From positions 9,720,001 to 9,784,000 of the forward strand of contig NW_026622997.1 of NCBI RefSeq assembly GCF_023065955.2: 64,000 nt of DNA. Direction: 5' to 3'. The translations under genes and the position numbers were made by a program. Position 1 is the stretch's first letter. Every line of letters starts with the position of its first letter. The notes beneath the pieces were generated by a model that saw only the letters and a list, made by a program, of their open reading frames with translations, was not told the origin of the DNA and made no database searches. Origin of the DNA: Ursus arctos. Taxonomy: Eukaryota; Chordata; Mammalia; Carnivora; Ursidae. Below are positions 44,613-56,592 of the stretch, one piece after another.

Positions 44613-45305
44613 GCACGGAGAACCGTTTTGTCACTACCATGAAGACAGTCGGGTGGTAATCCAGCACCAAAGTGGCTACAGATACTCTGATGTATGCTTG
44701 GCTAATTCTACTTCAGCCGTCTGCTGGAGCCACCTTTTCCCATTTTACTTTTTAGGGCTCTGCCAGGCTAATGCTTCCTGAACACCTGTATTTCTCTGTC
44801 CTACTTCACAGGCTCTTGCTGATGATGCTTACGTAATCCCCTCAAAAACACAGAGGCACCATAACAGTTAGGACATGTGTCTACACATGAAGACTTGTCC
44901 TCGTGTGTACCTGGGCTCACTGCTTCTGAGAGCAGACCTGGCAGGTCATTCTCCCCTTCCTTACAATGCACACACACTTCCCAATAACTACTCCACACAT
45001 CCCGAAACAAGAGGTCAGTTATGAATGTATGAGTTCCTAATAATCTCTGGGAGTCTCACTTATAGAAGAGTCGGTCATGGCTCACGGAGGCTAACACTTC
45101 AACCAACTGAAGATTTAGTTGAAATCTACACCAATAACTACTCATCCCTCATCTTTCCTTGGAATGCTTGGTGAAATAAAATAAAAACACATACTGCAGT
45201 CATCCAAGCAATGCGACCAAGACTCTAGCAGAGGAGCAGACAGCTTACAGAGGGGACTGAATGTGAGTCCAGGTCAGGTTGGGGAATCAGGTAATTTTGG
45301 GCAAT
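44613..45305. other. Unique DNA
   Basis: No feature recognised. Confidence 0.5.
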
Positions 45306-45309
45306 AGGA

Positions 45310-45410
45310 AGGAACCGCAGATCAGCGAACCCATCACGTTTATTTTACAGCCCAAAGAGGAAAACAGCTTTCCCCAAGCTTCACTGTGAACTGGGGCAAA
45401 AGTACAAGGA
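45310..45410 (-). repeat. MIR-like fragment, antisense
   Basis: 'CGTTTATTTTACAGCCCAAA GAGGAAAACAGC' and 'TTCCCCAAGCTTCACTGTGA' resemble a reverse-complement MIR core. Confidence 0.5.
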
Positions 45411-46005
45411 GCAGGGAGAGAGGGAAGCTGCCGGCTCAGCAGGGTGGCCAAGGTTGTACGGCTGCCTCATCCCACGGCTGGCCCACTCTTAGGATGTATC
45501 TCTGACCCAGGCTACAAGGGGAAGTCTAAGATACGAAGCTGGAAAAAGACAAAACACTATCAAAGTGATTAAAAGGTGAGATCCAATGAAGATTTCCTTT
45601 TCAAAGTTTTCCTCCAAATAGGAGAAGGAATGAGGCAGCTGCCTCCACCCGAACCCCGCTTTGCTTGTCTGGAGGGACGCGATGCCTTGGTCCCAGTGGG
45701 GAGATTGGAAGATATGCTACCATCCTTTTGATGCCTTACATTTATCGAGTGCCACGGTTTTGAGAGACAGGTCTTTCATACCTATATTACCTTTTCTGAC
45801 CCAGAGAGAAAGAGGAGCAGAAATGAATAAAATGGGTGGGTAGAAAGCATTTTCTCTGGCTATACTTCCATGCCACAGAGGGTTAAAATAAAGCGAGTCC
45901 TTTTTAAGGAAGAGGACTTACTGGCAGTTCATATTCTCTGTCTCAAAGCTGAGTGAAGCATGGATTTGCACGTGTGCACACGCATGTGTGTGGGCACGGT
46001 TATAC
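45411..46005. other. Unique DNA
   Basis: No feature recognised, apart from a short GTGTGCACACGCATGTGTGTG run near 45,972. Confidence 0.5.
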
Positions 46006-46020
46006 AGCCTTGTAAGTTTA

Positions 46021-46226
46021 TTTTTTTATTTTTATTTTTTTAAAGATTTTATTTATTCGACAGAGATAGAGACAGCCAGCGAGAGAGGGAACACAAGCAG
46101 GGGGAGTGGGAGAGGAAGAAGCAGGCTCATAGCAGGGGAGCCTGATGTGGGGCTCGATCCCATAACGCCGGGATCACGCCCTGAGCCAAAGGCAGACGCT
46201 TAACCGCTGTGCCACCCAGGCGCCCC
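46021..46226 (-). mobile_element. Can-SINE (ursid-type subfamily)
   Basis: T-rich lead, AAAGATTTTATTTATTCGAC, 'AGAGATAGAGACAGCCAGCG', 'CGATCCCATAACGCCGGGAT CACGCC' and a head ending CACCCAGGCGCCCC. The 15-bp target duplication AGCCTTGTAAGTTTA / AGCCCTGTAAGTTTA lies at 46,006-46,020 and 46,227-46,241. Confidence 0.96.
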
Positions 46227-46379
46227 AGCCCTGTAAGTTTAGAAAACTATATTTTCATCATTAAGAACATGCTCTTACTGACCTTCTCACTGAGAGATGC
46301 ACAACTGAAGAAAAGGGGGAGCAAACACCCCCCAACAATTCCAAGTCAGGGTCCAAGCTGGTATTATTTACAGTTGTGG

Positions 46380-47145
46380 GAAAACATATAAAACATAAAA
46401 TTTATCATTAAGCCACTTATTTAGAAAATCGTATTCATACATTTTTATAAAATTGTGGTTAATTTTATGTAAAATTTATCACTTAAACCATTCTGAAGCG
46501 TACAGTTCTGTGGCATTAAACACAACCTCACTGTTGTGCAACCATCACCATCGTCAACGTCTGTAACTTTTATTTTTTTTATTTTTATTTTTTAAAGATT
46601 TTATTTATTTATACGACAGAGATAGAGACAGCCAGCGAGGAGGGAACACAAGCAGGGGGAGTGGGAGAGGAAGAAGCAGGCTCATAGCAGAGGAGCCTGA
46701 TGTGGGGCTCGATCCCATAACGCCAGGATCACGCCCTGAGCCGAAGGCAGACGCTTAACCGCTGTGCCACCCAGGAGCCCCAACGTCTGTAACTTTTAAA
46801 ACTTCCCAAACCGAAACTCTGAACCCATTAAACACTCCATTCCCCTGGAAACCATCACTCTACTTTTTTTGTGTCTATGAATCTGGTTATACTAAATACC
46901 TCTGTAAGTGGAATCGTATATGAGATACGTCCTCTCGTGACTGCTTATTTCACCGTACATACAGACCACATTTTGTTTACCCCTTAATCCATCAAAGGAT
47001 TTGTTTTGCTTGTTTCCACCTTATGGCTATTGGGAATCATGCTACTGTGAACATGGGTATAAAATATGTCTTTTAGACTCTGCCTTCAATTTCTTGGGGT
47101 ATATACTCAGAAGTGGAATGCTGGATCATAACTCTATGATCATTT
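46380..47145 (-). repeat. L1 3' end (L1MB-like), antisense, split by a SINE
   Basis: 'CATAAAATTTATCATTAAGC', 'GTACAGTTCTGTGGCATTAA', 'GCAACCATCACCATCGTCAA', then after the SINE 'AACCATCACTCTACTTTTTT', 'GTAAGTGGAATCGTATATG', and 'CTCAGAAGTGGAATGCTGGA TC'. The same family as 1-611 and 1,374-1,815. Confidence 0.87.
46573..46780 (-). mobile_element. Can-SINE (ursid-type subfamily)
   Basis: Near-identical in body to the copy at 46,021-46,226, with head ending CACCCAGGAGCCC. The 18-bp exact target duplication CAACGTCTGTAACTTTTA lies at 46,555-46,572 and 46,781-46,798. It lies inside the antisense L1. Confidence 0.96.
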
Positions 47146-49526
47146 TTTTTTGAGTTTAGTAGTATCTTGCCCCACCATGCTTATAATACACTTTTGGCTA
47201 TGGCTCTGCTTACCATTAATTCCTTACTGTGCTTAATCACAGGAGATGTGACTATATCAGATGGAGTCTTATTATGCCAGTCACACAGGCTAATCAATTC
47301 CCTTTACTTCTAGCCACACATCACAGTTTCTTAGGTAGAAACAAACAAGCTAAATCTCAATACAAAACCACAAATGGTGATTCAGCTAAGTAAGTAGATT
47401 TGTTTACTGGACTAACCTGAGAATGCTAGCATCTTCCAGAAGATGGTCACTGATGAAACCTAAAGAGCCTATAATCCTAGAGGCCCCTATAGAGCCTCTG
47501 GATTGTTCTGAAGTTTCTATCACCTGCTTACCCCACCTTCTCTGGGGCTACTCTGTATGGTGGTGCAGGTGTATACTGAGGCCGTCCTGACCATCTTTCC
47601 AAACTTGTATCTGTTATCCTTTCTCTGACAACTTCAGCCCCTAGCTCAGTTTTCCTATCCACTCCTTCCTCTGCCTGCATTCTTACGCTAATGACCTTCC
47701 AAACACCCTGTCTTATACCTATCATCCTCCAGTCCAGTGATGCTCCCTGCCTCCCTAATGTCACTGACCCTTGGATATGGACCTCACTGACCTAGCCAAG
47801 CCCCAGACCTGGACTCAATCTCCCATCCTTCCGCTTTTCTCAATCCATCACCCCGAGCTTGCTCCTCCTCTTCATTGTGGTCTTAGTTGATTGGTCTCTC
47901 CCATTCTACAGTCCACCTGCCCCTTTCAGCCCTACAGCAGTGCTGCCCAGCTGGGGCCTGGGGGCCAGTCACTGCAGTGACGCTTGAGTGGGTGTCCTTG
48001 CTTCATCTGACTTCTACCGCTGCATCCTCCTTGCCAATCCCAGCCTGGCAGATGGCATGAACCTCTCTACCCGCTCCAAATGTTGCAAAACCGGGCTGAT
48101 GCATCTCGCTGCTAAAGTGCATGTTTGACTTTCCCTCTGTCACCTCAGTTGCACAGTGATCCTTTTACGCATTGTTAATGGCCTCCCTTGGCTTTCTTTT
48201 ACATCTACTCTAACAACCCTCTTCACCTCTTTTCACAGCGATGCATCTCAATGCTACAACCTAAACTTTGTATAGTTCTGCTAATTTTTTTGGGAAGAGT
48301 TGAGAGAATTTAAGATGGATGAATTTTCATGCCAAGAAAAACAAATGTATAAAAGAAACTGTTGATGTTTGATGCCGTATTACAAGTTTTTTATAGTCCC
48401 AAACACAAACCAGCTTGAAAGATGAATGACAAAGAGGGAAAAGAAAATGTGTGGTTCTTCAACTGCTCCTTCCTCGCCTCAGATTTATCTTACCTGTCTT
48501 TTTATCTATTCTGCTCTCTTTCTTTCCCTTCTCCAGTGGTAATTGAGACTTCTTTAGGAAAACCATTTTCTCCTAGTTGCTCTGGGGTCTTGCTCCATTA
48601 ATTTTTTTCTACTCTTTATTGTGTCTTTAATGATTTCTTTTGCATTAGTTCCTTTCTCTTAGTCAACAAACATAATAAAATCTTTGCACCCTGAAAAAAC
48701 AAAACCCTCCCCCCCTGAAATCCCAGATGGACTCATCTACTTATTCCCCCACTTCTCAAACAGTTCTCTGTTCTCTCCAGCTCTTCACTACAGACTTGCC
48801 CTGCTGATTCTGTTCTCTCCCAATTAAGCGGCTCTCAGAAATACAAATGGCCTCCCAACAGCCTCTCCCAACAGCTTCCTGATGAGCTCTAAGTAATGGA
48901 CATAGCAAACATCATGCTTGGAAACTGTTCTGAATGCCCTTTTTGGCCTCTTCTCTGACTGCTCCCTCTCGGCAACATGGCCTAGTGTCCAGGTTTCGCC
49001 TCTTCTCAGATGACTTCCAAACTTAGGTCTCCTGCCCTAAGTGGCCTCCGACCTCTAGGTCTGCATTTTTGCTGTTGGCTGGACATACCTAGATGGTATA
49101 ATGTTGGCATGTCTGACTTGGTGTGACTCTGGGAGACCATTTCCTTCCTTCCCATGGGTCCTTTGTTCCCTACTGCTCATAGTAGCCCCGTTGAGCAAAG
49201 AAACAAAGCACAAACACACACAGATGCACTGATTTAACAAATGAACTTTACCCATAAAAGGGCAGCTCGGATTGGTGCCCAGCGCCCTGACAGGAATCAG
49301 GTGGTATCTACTTCAGGTCCTGCAACCTCAAGTATTCTTTTTCCTTTGTTAGTAAGGCTGAGATAGGTATTAATCAATGTGACATTTCTGAAACCACAGG
49401 ATGTTGTGAAGAAATAACAGAGACTTGAACTAAACCAACACTGTTAATATGCTGGAATAGGTTTAGGAGGAAGTACAGTGACTGGTTTTGTAATGAGTAC
49501 TTTTGTATTGTTACAGCTACTGTTTA
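47146..49526. other. Pyrimidine-rich stretch, no assignment
   Basis: 47,600-48,280 and 48,480-49,050 are rich in CTCC/CTTC text and carry no SINE. L2 or another eroded LINE is possible ('CTTGGCTTTCTTTTACATCT AC', 'TCCCAACAGCTTCCTGATGA GC'), but I cannot confirm it. No exon is recognised. Confidence 0.35.
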
Positions 49527-49543
49527 AGATGTCTGGAGAGTTT

Positions 49544-49685
49544 TGGGGCACCTGGGAGGCTCAGTCAGTTAAGCGTCTGATTCTAGATTTCGGCTCAGGT
49601 CATGATCTCAGGATCGTGAGTTCAAGCCCTGCACGGGGCTCCCTGCTAGGCATGGAGCCCACTTAAAAAAAAAAAAAAAAAAAAA
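49544..49685 (+). mobile_element. Can-SINE, short subtype with long A-tail
   Basis: GGGGCACCTGGGAGGCTCAG head, 'CAGGTCATGATCTCAGGATC GTGAGTTCAAGCCC', 'GGGCTCCCTGCTAGGCATGG AGCCC', then about 22 A. The 17-bp target duplication AGATGTCTGGAGAGTTT / AGATGTTTGGAGAGTTT lies at 49,527-49,543 and 49,686-49,702. The long pure tail suggests a young copy. Confidence 0.95.
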
Positions 49686-49702
49686 AGATGTTTGGAGAGT
49701 TT

Positions 49703-51477
49703 AAAAGAAGCAGCTCTGTTACATTAGTAATTGCTTTTTAAACTGGTTAAGAAAATAAATTTTAGCCTTTAATCAATGCATAAATGTTTAGCAAAGATCC
49801 ACTTTAAAGCCTCAATTACTGGATATATAAGATTAATAAAATGATCATTAAATTGAGAATATACTTATCGATGGCCATAAGCCCCCTGGATATTAAAAGG
49901 CAACTGATACTTTAGAGGTATGTCATGCATGTCTCCTTTTGTCTTAAAAGTGGTTGAGCGCCATGGCTTTATCTAGGAGAGTCCAGGTGCTTAGAACCTA
50001 CAAGCTCGGGCACGTGTATTTTAAAGAGGTGGTCCGAGATGTGACCCTGTTTAAGAACCACCGTTTAGATTCTTCTTTTAATCAGCATGGTAGATACAGT
50101 CGAGCCAGCAGTTAAATTACTAGTCATGTAAATTACTAGTCAAATCACATCATGCTTGACAGAGATGGACCTTCTATATTCTTTAGCTGAAATGCATCAG
50201 TTTTCAAAGAGGCCATAACCTAAGAGTGGGGAATATGTTATGGTATGGAGAGGTTTCTTATTATGAAAAGATTTAGTCTGCATGTGTGTTTTATTTTTAT
50301 AAACTAGCGTTTGCCACATAAAGTTGTAGAAACTATAATGAGAGTGTAGATTTTTGATTTTAAGTGAGTACCTGGCACACACACATTATTTCATTACTAA
50401 AGGCTTTTCTGCCTCTCTGCCTTTCCTCCTCTGGCTCAGTTTCCGTGTAGAGAAATGTTAACCTACAGCCAGTGTGCATTTATTTGGAAAGGCATTTGGG
50501 AACAGTGTCTCTCGCTGGCTAATCCAGAGCTTATGGGCTAATGGCTACAGGAAAGAGAGAAAATAAAGTATGCTGCTTTGTAATTTCTGCCCTCTCCTAT
50601 GATGTATAAACGAAAGGCTCCTTGTGCTTTCTAGCCCTGCACAGCATTCCCATCTGCTGCTGGGGCAGTAATCTTAAACACTGAAATGCGGGATTTTGAA
50701 GCTTTGAGTGGCATGCATCGTTCCTTTTCAGCCTTAGTGAAAATATGTTATACGGTGTCTGGCATTAAGAAACTGAACAGTAGCTGTCATTATTATTATG
50801 ACTATTACTACTTTTACTATTATCATTATTATATTTGGAACTATTATTTAGTGAAGCAAAGGTTTTCCAACCAAAAGGGATTAACAGGTACCAACAGAAT
50901 AATCCTATGAGATCCCAGTTGTTAAGAAACGTCTGGAGAATGAGTCTACTACTGAGTCAAATTCTGCTAAGTGTATACAATCTTCTATTGTGAGTTTCAC
51001 ATCAGACCTCATTTCTCTTTATTCCACACCCACCTTCCCCCCTTCAGATCCACTGAATCAAGTATGTGGTACAAAAGGGGTCACTTCTCGTCTTTTGGTT
51101 ACATGAGTAGAAATAAACAAAATAGGCAGGGAAAAGAATCTGACCACAAAATAAGAAAGACCGGATCTTATTTAAAGCTCTGCCTGAGATGTTAAGAATA
51201 AAAATCAAGTCTTATTTTCTCTCTTTGTGTATCAAAAGCTTTTATGGAAGGGACTAAGGGGCAAATCTGGTCTGTTTTCCTGTCTTCAAACTTGCCTTCA
51301 CTGACGACAAATGATTTGTCATATATATTTTTAATGTCTACATTATAGGTCCCGTGTATTAAAATAAATAGGCAAATTCCAAAAATCCAAAGCAGGATAC
51401 AAATGGCGAGTGGTGTGGAATTTCACAATAAAGGGGTTCAGAATTATAACATCCCTGGGAGAGTCTCCACTCCTTTC
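49703..51477. other. AT-rich unique DNA
   Basis: A degenerate (ATT)n run at about 50,791-50,850 and a 13-bp direct repeat (AAATTACTAGTCA) near 50,114-50,145. No gene or transposon recognised. Confidence 0.5.
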
Positions 51478-51499
51478 TCAAAAGGGCTGTCTTTTTAAA

Positions 51500-51718
51500 A
51501 TTATTTTTTATTTTATTATTTTTATTTATTTTAAAAAATATTTTATTTATTTATTTGACAGAGAGAGAGAGAGTGTGCAAGCAGGGGGAGCAGCGGGGAG
51601 AGGGAGAAGCAAGCTCCCGCTAAGCAGAGAGCCCGACATAGGGCTCTATCCCAGGACCCTGGGATCACAACCTGAGTCGAAGGCAGAAGCTCAACCGACT
51701 AAGCCACCCAGGCACCCC
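51500..51718 (-). mobile_element. Can-SINE
   Basis: AT-rich lead, TTTTATTTATTTATTTGACAG, 'CCTGGGATCACAACCTGAGT CG' and a head ending CACCCAGGCACCCC. The 22-bp target duplication TCAAAAGGGCTGTCTTTTTAAA versus TCAAAAGAGCTGTCTCTTTAAA lies at 51,478-51,499 and 51,719-51,740. Confidence 0.95.
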
Positions 51719-52011
51719 TCAAAAGAGCTGTCTCTTTAAAAGAAAAAAAAAAAAGCTATACTTTTCTTCCCCCCTCCCCCATAGAACGCCATAGATATTA
51801 AACAACCTAGTGTTCACACTTCTATTAGGGCTTGATTTTACTCTGAGGAGATGTTAGAATCCTACAAAAACAAAAAGGACTTGCTTATATTTTATAAAGA
51901 TCAACCATATTAACATTTTAATAAACTGATTTAAGCCATCTGGTGTTTAGAAAATGGGTCTGGTTCTCCAAAGAAAATAAACAAGATATAAATAACTCTT
52001 GAGTTCATGCC

Positions 52012-52035
52012 TTTTTTTTTTTTTTTTTTTTTTTT
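52012..52035 (+). repeat. T-run of about 24
   Basis: A pure T-run followed by AAAGGAAAAGGAG. It could be the tail of an antisense retroposon, but the following text has no SINE body. Confidence 0.85.
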
Positions 52036-52084
52036 AAAGGAAAAGGAGACTCTTGATCATATACCCTGCACTAGCATTCGCTCA

Positions 52085-52240
52085 TTCCCCCACCAACCCT
52101 GCTGGGCGCCTACTGTGATTCAGGGACTACTCTAGGTTGTCATGTTAAAGAAACAGTCTGCTCTAAGGTGCTTCCAAAGGGCAATAAATAAACAGATGAT
52201 CCGTGCAGATACCAGCAGAGTGACAGGGAGCTGTGTGGAA
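52085..52240 (+). repeat. Old interspersed repeat fragment, unnamed
   Basis: 'GGGCGCCTACTGTGATTCAG GGACTAC' and 'GCAATAAATAAACAGATGAT' resemble a widespread old repeat that begins 'tgggtgcctactgtgtgccaggcactg'. Similar starts are seen near 4,605 and 38,715. Confidence 0.45.
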
Positions 52241-52344
52241 GAACAGAAGAACAAATGTGATGGGGTCGCCCTCCAAATAAACGGTGAAGGGCCCCTCCCT
52301 CTGGATAAAGCCCAGGTCTCTGGCTCTTGTTTCTCTCTGCAGCT

Positions 52345-52632
52345 TTCCTAAGCCTCTCTTCACTAGTGCCCTGGCCTTCTCCTGGCTAACTCCTACTTGC
52401 TCCTTGGCTAGTGCTCCTGGAAGCCTCCCTTTGAACCGGCCCCTCTCTTCCCACCTCCCACCCCGTGTGTTCTCTGGTCCTCGTACCTACTTTGCCTCAT
52501 TACACTAGTGTCCTACACCAGTGCCTCAAGGGCTGAGTCTGTCTTAGCGCCACTCTGGTCCCAACGCCCAGGGGAGTCTGGCACGAAGGATAGATATTTA
52601 TTTGATGAATGAGTGGATGAATGAATGAATGA
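52345..52632 (+). repeat. L2 3' end with (ATGA)n tail
   Basis: 'CTAAGCCTCTCTTCACTAGT', 'TTTGCCTCATTACACTAGTG', 'GGGCTGAGTCTGTCTTAGCG CC', 'GGAGTCTGGCACGAAGGATA GATATTTATTTGATGAATG' and a (GAATGAAT) end match L2. The GATGAATGAATGAATGAGG run is the typical L2 3' microsatellite. Confidence 0.82.
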
Positions 52633-52894
52633 GGAAAGTTGTGTCTGTTGGTGATTGAACGCTGGCCCTGTGCTGGGGCTGGGGGGACAGAAGGCTGGCT
52701 GAGGTAGGGAGACGACATGGCGGAGGGAAAGAGCATAGGTAGATGAAGTGGCCGCAATGGGGATTTTCCTAGAACAGAGCTGGTCTTTCTGATGGAATCT
52801 AAGCTTCTGGAGACAGACTAACAGATAATGGGAAGAGATGGCTTTTGGCTTCAATTAGCCCTGGGTTTAAATAAGAAGTGAATACAAACATGTG

Positions 52895-52975
52895 CCTACT
52901 TTGTCCAAGGTGAGCTGTATAAAGTCCACAGTATGATACCTGACACAGAGTGGGCCCTCAATACAGCAGAATCTA
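52895..52975 (+). repeat. MIR 3' fragment
   Basis: 'GATACCTGACACAGAGTGGG CCCTCAATACAGC' resembles the MIR 3' end. Confidence 0.5.
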
Positions 52976-53689
52976 ATCTTATCTAGAATGCAATACAAAA
53001 TACAATACTATCAAGTCTCTGTCCATGCCAAACCCAGCATCCAATAGGAGAAACAGACCCACTTAAGTTAGTGCCTCCCTAAGGATCACATGGCTGGTAA
53101 GGGGCAGACGCGTCATGGCAGTGAATGTGATCACAGGGAAAGAGAGGGGCAGCCGAGGAGACTGGGACAGGCCTGGGGGAGACGGGTGGCAGTGAGAAGT
53201 GAGAAAGCCAGCAATGCAGAGGACCTCTAGAGGCCCTTCAAAGCGGTCAGGCACTGCTAGGGTGCCTACTTGGATGAGGGCACACGCAGTATTGGTGGCC
53301 ACTAGGAACATGGCTACTTCTGCAAGAGCTGGCCTATCATTGGGATGACAGTGGTTGAGGTGTGAAAGGAAGGTGAGGAAGTGGAGCTCGTGAGTGCCAA
53401 TGGCCCCATAGAAGCCAAAGGGAAATAAGTGGGACAGGAGCTTGACACGGAAGCAAAGAAGCCGAAGTGTACTTGTGCGTGTGCGAAACGGGAGTGTGCT
53501 TTAAGGAGGGAGCCGAGGAGCCAGCAGAGGGAAGGGGAAGTTTTAGGAGGGCAGGCACCTGAAAATTAGTGGGATTTCAGAGACAGGAACTGTGGTAACC
53601 GATAGCAGTGTAGAACTGCTAACTTGGGTAAAAATAATGGGCGCTTCTTTATGAGGAAAAAATGGAGGCAACTGAGGATTTTCTGGCCC
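52976..53689. other. Unique or eroded DNA
   Basis: Purine-rich ('GGGGCAGCCGAGGAGACTGG'). Open frames here are on the minus strand, Leu/Pro/Ser-rich, and without domains. Confidence 0.45.
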
Positions 53690-54735
53690 AGTAAGTTTGA
53701 TAAGGACAAAAATGCCAACTTACTTGATAAATGGTACTAGGACAAGAAGATATCATTTTGGATAAAGTTAAGCTGAACCCATACCTCCATTCTTACACTA
53801 AAATAAATTCTAAATGCATCAAAAATTAGACATGAAAAAGTACCTATAAAAGCATTAGAAGAAAATAGAGAATTTTGGAGTCTTGGAGTGGGAATTTGGC
53901 ATGATGCAAAATTTAAAGGCAATGAAGTAAAAAGTAACTACAAATTAAAATCTTCTGTATTAAAAAATGTAGTAAGGAAGGCCAAAAAATAAATGACAAA
54001 TGGGGAAAATATATTTGTGATAAATGACAGGAAATAATAAAACAGTGAATAAATTAACATAGAAAAGAGACAGAGCTGGCTAACATACATAAACTATCCT
54101 TAACTTGACCCATAACTAAAGAGATACCACCTTTTACAGGTCGGATTGGTAGAGAGGACAATGTCTGATGTTCTCGGGGCTACAGTGAGGTGAAGACTGG
54201 GTTGCCGGGATAGTAGCCTGCTGCACAGCGTGGGAATGTTGATGTGTCTTCAATGCCCGTCCCTTTGACTAAACTCTTTCGCCTCTTGGCCTGTATTTGA
54301 CATGAAGACAGGTACTGGGGATGTCCTTAGCTGCACTGCTTATGATGGCAAACAGCTGAGGTCAGTGTAAATGTCTGTCACTAGGGGCCCAGTTAGTAAA
54401 TTACCACATATGCATACTGTCGAATACTATCCAGACATTATAAAGGGAAAAAAAGGTTATCTGTTCTGATGTGGGAGAATATATATTTAAGAAAAAAGAG
54501 GCTGTAAAAGAGTATTTTTAGTGAAATGTCATCTGTTTTAAACAGAAGAGTACACATATATGCATACACACATACTACCTCTAAATGCACAGGAAATTTC
54601 TGGAACACTATGTAAGAATTTTAATGTGGGAAGTGAGACTCAGAGTCAAGAGAACAGAGTGAGAGCAACTTTCTTCTGCCTTTTAAGTTCTCTTGAAAAT
54701 GTAATATTTTGATTAAAAAATTGTAATAAAGAGAT
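53690..54735 (+). repeat. Old L1 (HAL1/L1M-like) ORF2 end and 3' UTR
   Basis: 'GATAAATGGTACTAGGACAA', 'AAAAGTACCTATAAAAGCAT TAGAAGAAAATAG', 'TGGCAAACAGCTGAGGTCAG TGTAAATGTCTGTC', 'CACATATGCATACTGTCGAA TACTATCC' and 'TTTTAAGTTCTCTTGAAAAT GTAATA...AATAAAGAG' follow an old L1 in sense orientation. No intact frame. Confidence 0.78.
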
Positions 54736-54867
54736 GTATATCTCTGAAAGATCAAGTTACCCAATTTGCAAATCACAGGGGGTTATTGGTTTTGTACTAT
54801 TCCCCTTCATTCTAACATTTGATAATGATCACCATGTCAAGTAGATCCTTAGGGGTGAGGGCTCTCA

Positions 54868-55045
54868 GTCTGTGTGAATCCTGGGTCCCTTACTTTTTAA
54901 AGACAGAGGGTACATAATTAAACTCCTCTAAACTTCATTTACCTCATCTCATAGTACTGGCTGAAAGATTAAATGAGACCGTGCATGTAAATCATTTAGC
55001 ATATGAAGTAAGTGCTCAATAAATGTGATCTATTATCATTATTAA
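54868..55045 (+). repeat. MIR
   Basis: 'CTCTCAGTCTGTGTGAATCC TGGGTCCC', 'CCTCTAAACTTCATTTACCT CATC', 'GATTAAATGAGACCGTGCAT GTAAATCATTTAGCA' and 'GTGCTCAATAAATGTGATC' cover most of a MIR. Confidence 0.85.
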
Positions 55046-55119
55046 TAAAATTCTTTCATTTTACAGTTTGCCACTGCCCTTTTACAAATAATTCTTGCTT
55101 GACTTTTGCTTTTAGATTA

Positions 55120-55250
55120 TAAAACATTATTATCCTATCTGCATTCTACACAGCCCCATTTTTACTGAGTTTCAGAGAAATTAAGTGGTTAGCCTAAGAT
55201 CACAACCTAGGGTTTAAAAGCAAATCTTCTGACTTCAAGAGTTTTCTCCC
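55120..55250 (-). repeat. MIR fragment, antisense
   Basis: 'CCCCATTTTTACTGAGTTTC AGAGAAATTAAGTGG' and 'GCCTAAGATCACAACCTAGG G' are the reverse complement of a MIR core. It follows a sense MIR by about 80 bases, in opposite orientation. Confidence 0.65.
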
Positions 55251-55694
55251 TCTTGATCATAGCTGTCTGTCGACTAACAAGCCCACGGCCCCTATATTTT
55301 GACATGAATTAATGTTGATTGTAAAATCCTAGGCATTAGGGTCCATTAAGCTCTTTATTACTTCATATGGTACTTTGGACAGAGGAAACCAAAGTGCTAC
55401 TTAAAACTAAATTCTGAGGAGTACAACTTTCCTTAAAAAGATTTAAATAAATCTGTCAACATGGTTAGCAATGATAGCACAAAAAGTTCAAAAAGCACAG
55501 AAAAGAAAAAAAAAAACCTCACAAAAATGGGTAAATCACCTGTCCAAAAAAAATCAATATATGCTTCATTTAGTCTATGAATCTGATCACTGTTGTTCCA
55601 AATCTAGGCATTTTCATTAGAGTACTACCACGTTCAATAATTCTTTATATAACAGAAGCTGATCTGACCCAAATAATTTTTTTCCCTGAACTAG

Positions 55695-55815
55695 AAAAGT
55701 AGGTGATATTGGCATCTTCATTTAGTAGACAAGACAAAGAATTTATACAATTTTCCCAAGGTCCTTCAGTGATTTAAGGGCAGAAACAGATCTGAGTTCA
55801 GTCGCTTGCTTTCTA
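55695..55815 (-). repeat. MIR fragment, antisense
   Basis: 'GGCATCTTCATTTAGTAGAC AAGACAAAG', 'CCCAAGGTCCTTCAGTGATT' and 'ACAGATCTGAGTTCAGTC' match MIR reverse complement. Confidence 0.65.
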
Positions 55816-56366
55816 ATTTGCCTCATATGCCACACACCGAGATCACACTCTTTCCTGCTTTAATTTTTTCATAGGCGTTTCCTGAAATCAGTTCTGAGTT
55901 TATTTTGGAATAATAAAGCATTACACTGAGCACACAGAGTAGAAAGAACTGGAGTCTCAGTAAATTCCTTAATTGACTGAAAATAATTGACTTCCTTGAG
56001 TTTTTTTTTTTTTAAACAGTTTGGCTCAAACTGAGAATGCACATTTTTTTTTAATAGCTGTGACTTCTAAATGCTCTCCTTATGTATTAATGTATTTTAG
56101 CACAATGTATCTCTGCTTAGGAAACATCCACTTAGAAGGAAATTCACTTGGTATTCCGTAGTAGCACCATCTCTGTTCTGAACTATCCTAATGAGGAATC
56201 AAGGAAATATGATGGCTCTAATAGGCTGTACATTGAAAATTAATTTAATGTTGTTATTTAATTGAAATCACTGCCCTCCCAAACACACACACACGCATGC
56301 ATGCACAGTACGACTGGTCACCTCTGATGTGACTGAAAACTGTAGTCGGAAAACATCATTTATTTA
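55816..56366. other. AT-rich unique DNA with an (AC)n patch at 56,284-56,310
   Basis: Short (AC)n then CATGCATGC. No gene. Confidence 0.55.
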
Positions 56367-56591
56367 AAAATTTCTTCTCAAAGATTTATTTATTTACCTT
56401 AGAGAACAAAGAGAGAGCGCATGCATGTGGGAGTGTGGGAAGGGGCAGAGGGAGGAGGGGAAAGAGAATCCCAAGCAGTTTCCACCTTGGGTGTGGAGTC
56501 CAACATGGGGCTGGATCCCAAGACCCTGAGATCATGACCTGAGATGAAACTAAGAGTTGGACGCTCAGCCAACTAAGCCACCCAGGTGTCC
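56367..56591 (-). mobile_element. Can-SINE, old
   Basis: CTCAAAGATTTATTTATTTA lead, GAGAGCGCATGCATGTGGGA body, 'GACCCTGAGATCATGACCTG AG' and a head ending CCACCCAGGTGTCCC. Target duplication is weak (ATCATTTATTT / ATCATTTACAT). Older than the neighbours. Confidence 0.9.
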
Positions 56592-56592
56592 C

